15,290 nt of DNA from Clostridia bacterium (GTDB taxonomy: Bacteria > Bacillota > Clostridia > Christensenellales > Borkfalkiaceae). Position 1 is the first letter of the stretch; every line of letters starts with the position of its first letter. Shown piece by piece: positions 12,470 through 15,290 of the stretch. A program made the position numbers and the translations under genes. The DNA lies in contig JAFVRU010000119.1 of the NCBI GenBank assembly GCA_017504065.1, positions 1-15,290 of the forward strand, in the 5' to 3' direction. The notes under the pieces were generated by a model. It did not search any database. It had not been told where the DNA came from and was given only the letters and a program-made list of their open reading frames with translations.

Positions 12470-14767
12470 ATGAGGAATAAAGCAAAAAGAATTTTCGGGC
12501 TTGCGATGGCAACGGCGGTAATTGGAACGGCATTTTCGCTTACAGGCTGTAAAGGGGGTTCGTACACGGGTACGAAACTTGAAGATTACGTATCGACGGA
12601 AACGGCGGCGGTGTCCAACGGCGGGTTTGCGGTGGAAAAAGACAATTTCGTCTATTTCATCAACGCGTCGGAAAGTTATACGGCAAGCAATAAATACGGT
12701 AGCGTAGAAAAGGGCGCGTTGATGCGTATCGCTCGCGCCGATCTCGACGTAGGCAACTACGCGAACGTTCAAACGGTTGTACCGATGTTGTTCGTAGCGC
12801 AAAACTACGACGCAGGGATTTATATTTACGGGGATTACGTATACTTCGCAACGCCTACGCGGGACAAGAACTTAAAAGGCGACGTTGAAAATACTTGGCT
12901 CGATTTCAAGTGCGCGAAGCTCGACGGTTCGGAAGCGATGAAGGATTACTATTTCCGTTTGGAAAGCAATTCGTCGAAGTATCGGTTCGTAGAAGCGGGC
13001 GAAGGGGAAAATAAAGCCGTTTACTGCTTGTACGAAGAAGACGGAGCGCTCAAATCCTACAACACGGCGACGGATACGCATACGGTTTTGGTATCGGGCG
13101 CGAAATCTACGTTCTTCTATAACGAAAGCGATCCTACCGACGCCAACGTCTACTATACGATGTCGGTTGTGGAAGAAGCGGACAGCGCGAACCCCCAAAC
13201 GTTGAATTATGACCAACTCTATTGCGTCAACGCAGCGGCAACGGCGACCGTTTCCGCAAGCGAAGCGAAATATACGGTAACGGGCGGCAAAACTTACGAT
13301 TTCGACGAAACGTATTTGGAAAAATCGTATGACGGCTACTCGGCTTCCGACTACACGACTTATCCGTACGTGAATCTCGGTACGCTCGTCTTGGACGGCG
13401 TGGGTTCGTCTTCGAACTTGACGCAATACAACAACGAAAGCGAAAAGGATACGCTCCGCGTAGAACCCGACGGGTACACCTATTCCTTGCAACGCTTTGC
13501 AAACGACGGCGTATACTTCACGAGAACGGAAGTTGTAAAGACTTCTTCCGAAGCGGAAAGCTCGCAGCTCTACTATTTGCCGCACGTAAGAACGGAATGG
13601 AATACGGTAAGCGGGAACACGGTGCTCGACGTCGTTGCGCAAGATACGACCAAAGCTTCGAGCAGCGCGATCTTCACCGTAGCGGTGAAAGATAACGCTC
13701 GGGAACACGTATATTTTTATTTGGACGGCGAAACGTTGTATAAAGCCGTACCCAATGCAAACGGCGTAGCAACGCCTATTGCGATGGCGCACGATTTGAC
13801 GGACGCAACGCTCTTTAAGATCGAAGGCGATTATTTGTATTACTATACGGCAGGTACGAACGGAAACGGTTTGTCCCGTATCAACTACACGGGTACGAAA
13901 GAACACTATAACGTGCTTGACCCGCTCCGTGTGAAAGAAGAATATCAACCGGTAACGGTAGATTTCGTGGATTGGAATTCCGCTTGGTATAAGCCCGAAA
14001 TGATCGGGGATACGGTATTGTATTCCAACGCGCAATCCTACGGCGACGGCGCGACGGCGTATAACTATGTTTACGCGGCGAAGCTCGGCACGACGCAAGA
14101 AATCATTGCGCGGAACGAAGCGTATCAATCGGTGCAAGACTATATCGACGAGTACGATGAAAATAGCGCGTTGCAAGACGCAATGGAATACTATTTCCGT
14201 ACGGGCACGAGAGATAAATTCGACGCAGTAAAATCTTTGTATAGCGAATACCAAGTCGAAGAATTTGAAGCGTTCGTAGCGAAATTTGCGGAAAACGGGG
14301 AGTTTGCAGGCAAATTTGAAAGCAACTTCTTGGCGCTTGTCGGGAAGATGAAAGCGAGCGACGCGGAAGAAATTTCTTCGTCCTGGACCACCCTTTTGTT
14401 GGAAGAAGAAGTCGTAGAAACGGCGGATGACGGTATGCCCGGTTGGGCGATCGCGTTGATCGTAATTGGTTGCGTGCTCGTAGTCGGCGCGGCGGTGGCG
14501 ATTCCCACGATCATCGTTTGCAAGAAGAAGAGCGCGAGAAAGAAGGAAGCAGAAGCGACCGTAAACGCATATAAGCGCAAGAAGATCGATACGACGGACG
14601 ATAAGTCCATCGACGTATACGCAACGGACGAAGCGGAAGAAAAGCCCGCTGAAGCGCAAGCGGAAGCGATCGTAGAAGAAGCTCCTAACGCAGCGGAAAC
14701 GGTAGAAGAAACGACCGAAGAAGTTGTAGAAGAAGCGCCTGTGGCGGAAGAAGAAAAAACCGAATAA
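12470..14767 (+). CDS. Large surface lipoprotein with C-terminal transmembrane helix and acidic cytoplasmic tail
   Basis: The 765-residue protein begins with a lipoprotein signal peptide: basic MRNKAKR, a hydrophobic core, and the lipobox LTGC with Cys27 as the likely lipidated residue. The large extracellular part (about 28-640) has recurring beta-strand units such as GDYVYFATP, NDGVYFTRTE, DGETLYKA and GDYLYYYT. They resemble DUF5050-type beta-propeller or strand repeats, but I cannot name the fold securely. A helical stretch (about 550-640) leads to a transmembrane helix (about 658-686) and a basic stop-transfer KKKSARKK. An 80-residue tail rich in Glu, Ala and Val with EEAP repeats follows. 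By the positive-inside rule this tail is cytoplasmic. AAGGAG at 12454-12459 precedes the ATG by ten bases. The gene has its own promoter and terminator. The function is unknown; sensing or surface binding is conceivable but unproven. Confidence 0.9.
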   Translation: MRNKAKRIFGLAMATAVIGTAFSLTGCKGGSYTGTKLEDYVSTETAAVSNGGFAVEKDNFVYFINASESYTASNKYGSVEKGALMRIARADLDVGNYANVQTVVPMLFVAQNYDAGIYIYGDYVYFATPTRDKNLKGDVENTWLDFKCAKLDGSEAMKDYYFRLESNSSKYRFVEAGEGENKAVYCLYEEDGALKSYNTATDTHTVLVSGAKSTFFYNESDPTDANVYYTMSVVEEADSANPQTLNYDQLYCVNAAATATVSASEAKYTVTGGKTYDFDETYLEKSYDGYSASDYTTYPYVNLGTLVLDGVGSSSNLTQYNNESEKDTLRVEPDGYTYSLQRFANDGVYFTRTEVVKTSSEAESSQLYYLPHVRTEWNTVSGNTVLDVVAQDTTKASSSAIFTVAVKDNAREHVYFYLDGETLYKAVPNANGVATPIAMAHDLTDATLFKIEGDYLYYYTAGTNGNGLSRINYTGTKEHYNVLDPLRVKEEYQPVTVDFVDWNSAWYKPEMIGDTVLYSNAQSYGDGATAYNYVYAAKLGTTQEIIARNEAYQSVQDYIDEYDENSALQDAMEYYFRTGTRDKFDAVKSLYSEYQVEEFEAFVAKFAENGEFAGKFESNFLALVGKMKASDAEEISSSWTTLLLEEEVVETADDGMPGWAIALIVIGCVLVVGAAVAIPTIIVCKKKSARKKEAEATVNAYKRKKIDTTDDKSIDVYATDEAEEKPAEAQAEAIVEEAPNAAETVEETTEEVVEEAPVAEEEKTE

Positions 14768-14774
14768 GAGAATG

Positions 14775-14811
14775 AAAAATACCGTTTCCGAATAGGAAGC
14801 GGTATTTTTTT
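14775..14811 (+). terminator. Intrinsic terminator of the lipoprotein gene
   Basis: The stem AATACCGTTTCC with GGAAGCGGTATT (one G-U pair) encloses the loop GAATA and can extend by A-T pairs into flanking A and T runs. Seven Ts at 14805-14811 end it. It begins eight bases after the stop codon. Confidence 0.9.
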
Positions 14812-14830
14812 CCAAAAAAGGGAAAAAAAT

Positions 14831-14850
14831 TTTTAAAATCTTTTAAAATC
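14831..14850 (+). repeat. Tandem 10-base repeat upstream of a promoter
   Basis: TTTTAAAATC occurs twice without a gap (14831-14840 and 14841-14850), ending 13 bases before the -35 element. The helical phasing and AT content suit a UP-like element, but chance in an AT-rich spacer is possible. Confidence 0.4.
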
Positions 14851-14863
14851 ATACGAAAAACAG

Positions 14864-14892
14864 TTTACAAAATTGCGAATTCTTAATATAAT
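14864..14892 (+). promoter_or_regulatory. Sigma-A promoter of the zinc-ribbon gene
   Basis: TTTACA (14864-14869) and a perfect TATAAT (14887-14892) are 17 bases apart. Transcription would start near 14899, about 36 bases before the ATG. Confidence 0.88.
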
Positions 14893-14934
14893 ATAGCAAA
14901 ATCATTATATAGTTAAAACGAGGGAAAATCAGAT

Positions 14935-15290
14935 ATGGCAAGATACGTAATATGTCCTAGATGCGAATTGAATTTTATTGACGCGGACGAGCAGGAGTTT
15001 TGCGACGTTTGCGTAAAGGAACTCAGCGGCGAAAGAACTTTTTCCGACGGCTTTGATGCCGAGGAAAACATGGAAGAAACGGAGCTTTGCCCGATTTGCG
15101 GAGAAAATTATATGATTCTCGGCGAAAAGATGTGCGAAGAATGTAAGAAAAAGACGGAATACGAAGACGAAATTACGGAAGAAGACGAAGACAAAGAAGA
15201 CGCGTCGTGGCGCAGCTATCTTGACGACGACGAAGAAGAAATTGATTTGGGTATTCCCGATTCCGAATTTGACGACGAGAAAGAAGAGGA
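14935..15290 (+). CDS. Double zinc-ribbon acidic protein, 3' end outside the window
   Basis: The open frame runs from ATG 14935 to the window end without a stop (118 full codons visible). It begins MARYVICPRCELNF and contains two four-cysteine sets: Cys7-x2-Cys10 with Cys23-x2-Cys26, and Cys52-x2-Cys55 with Cys67-x2-Cys70. Each is a likely zinc ribbon. From about residue 74 the sequence is extremely acidic (Asp/Glu runs broken by SWRSYL and DLGIPDSEF) and is probably disordered. A domain beyond the window edge may define the function; N-terminal zinc ribbons like this often sit before nucleic-acid-binding or enzymatic domains. GAGGG at 14920-14924 lies ten bases before the ATG, and a near-consensus promoter precedes it. 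I do not recognise a named family. Confidence 0.82.
   Translation, partial: MARYVICPRCELNFIDADEQEFCDVCVKELSGERTFSDGFDAEENMEETELCPICGENYMILGEKMCEECKKKTEYEDEITEEDEDKEDASWRSYLDDDEEEIDLGIPDSEFDDEKEE

Noticed and set aside
12872..14815. A 647-codon open frame on the - strand opposite the lipoprotein gene
   Set aside because: The product is Arg/Phe/Val-rich with no domain-like pattern, it lacks a ribosome binding site that I can see, and the + strand frame has a signal peptide, promoter and terminator. It is a shadow produced by codon use.
1..15290. Defence island, prophage, insertion sequence or CRISPR
   Set aside because: No transposase, integrase, nuclease-helicase set, phage structural gene, terminal inverted repeat or regularly spaced repeat was found on either strand.

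Overview
The window looks like chromosomal DNA from a Gram-positive, clostridia-like bacterium (Bacillota). The grounds are strong AGGAGG-type ribosome binding sites before nearly every gene, TTGACA/TATAAT promoters, intrinsic terminators with T-tracts, a lipobox lipoprotein, a Bacillus-type aspartase, a class II aldolase and an rplM-rpsI pair with a structured leader. Finer taxonomy cannot be read from the sequence. I see no phage, insertion sequence, CRISPR array, tRNA or rRNA.

Bases 1-4685 are a glycan-degradation operon on the + strand. It holds the 3' end of a GH3 enzyme cut by the window edge, a complete near-identical GH3 paralogue (NagZ-like), an SGNH/GDSL esterase and a GH20 beta-N-acetylhexosaminidase, then a terminator. 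None of the complete proteins has a signal peptide. The set fits cytosolic cleavage and deacetylation of imported N-acetylhexosamine-containing oligosaccharides (inference).

Bases 4686-6668 form a probable stress unit. A sigma-B-type promoter precedes an 83-residue charged helical protein. A hairpin terminator then sits only 15 bases before the start of a cardiolipin synthase, so the synthase probably depends on read-through.

Bases 6669-10785 hold single housekeeping or transport genes: a MATE exporter and an aspartate ammonia-lyase, each with its own sigma-A promoter, and a convergent class II fructose-bisphosphate aldolase on the - strand with its own promoter and terminator.

Bases 10786-12055 hold the rplM-rpsI ribosomal operon, with a promoter, a three-stem leader and a terminator. 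The terminator hairpin abuts the stop codon of a possible small gene on the opposite strand (12046-12267).

Bases 12056-15290 hold a large lipoprotein gene and the start of a double zinc-ribbon gene that runs off the window. The lipoprotein is unusual: it has a lipobox at one end and, at the other, a transmembrane helix with an acidic cytoplasmic tail. Each gene has a clear sigma-A promoter.

The points most worth a second look are the GH3 duplication with its one-sided divergence gradient, the Asn in the GH3 catalytic dyad position, the sigma-B/attenuator arrangement before cls, and the doubly anchored lipoprotein.
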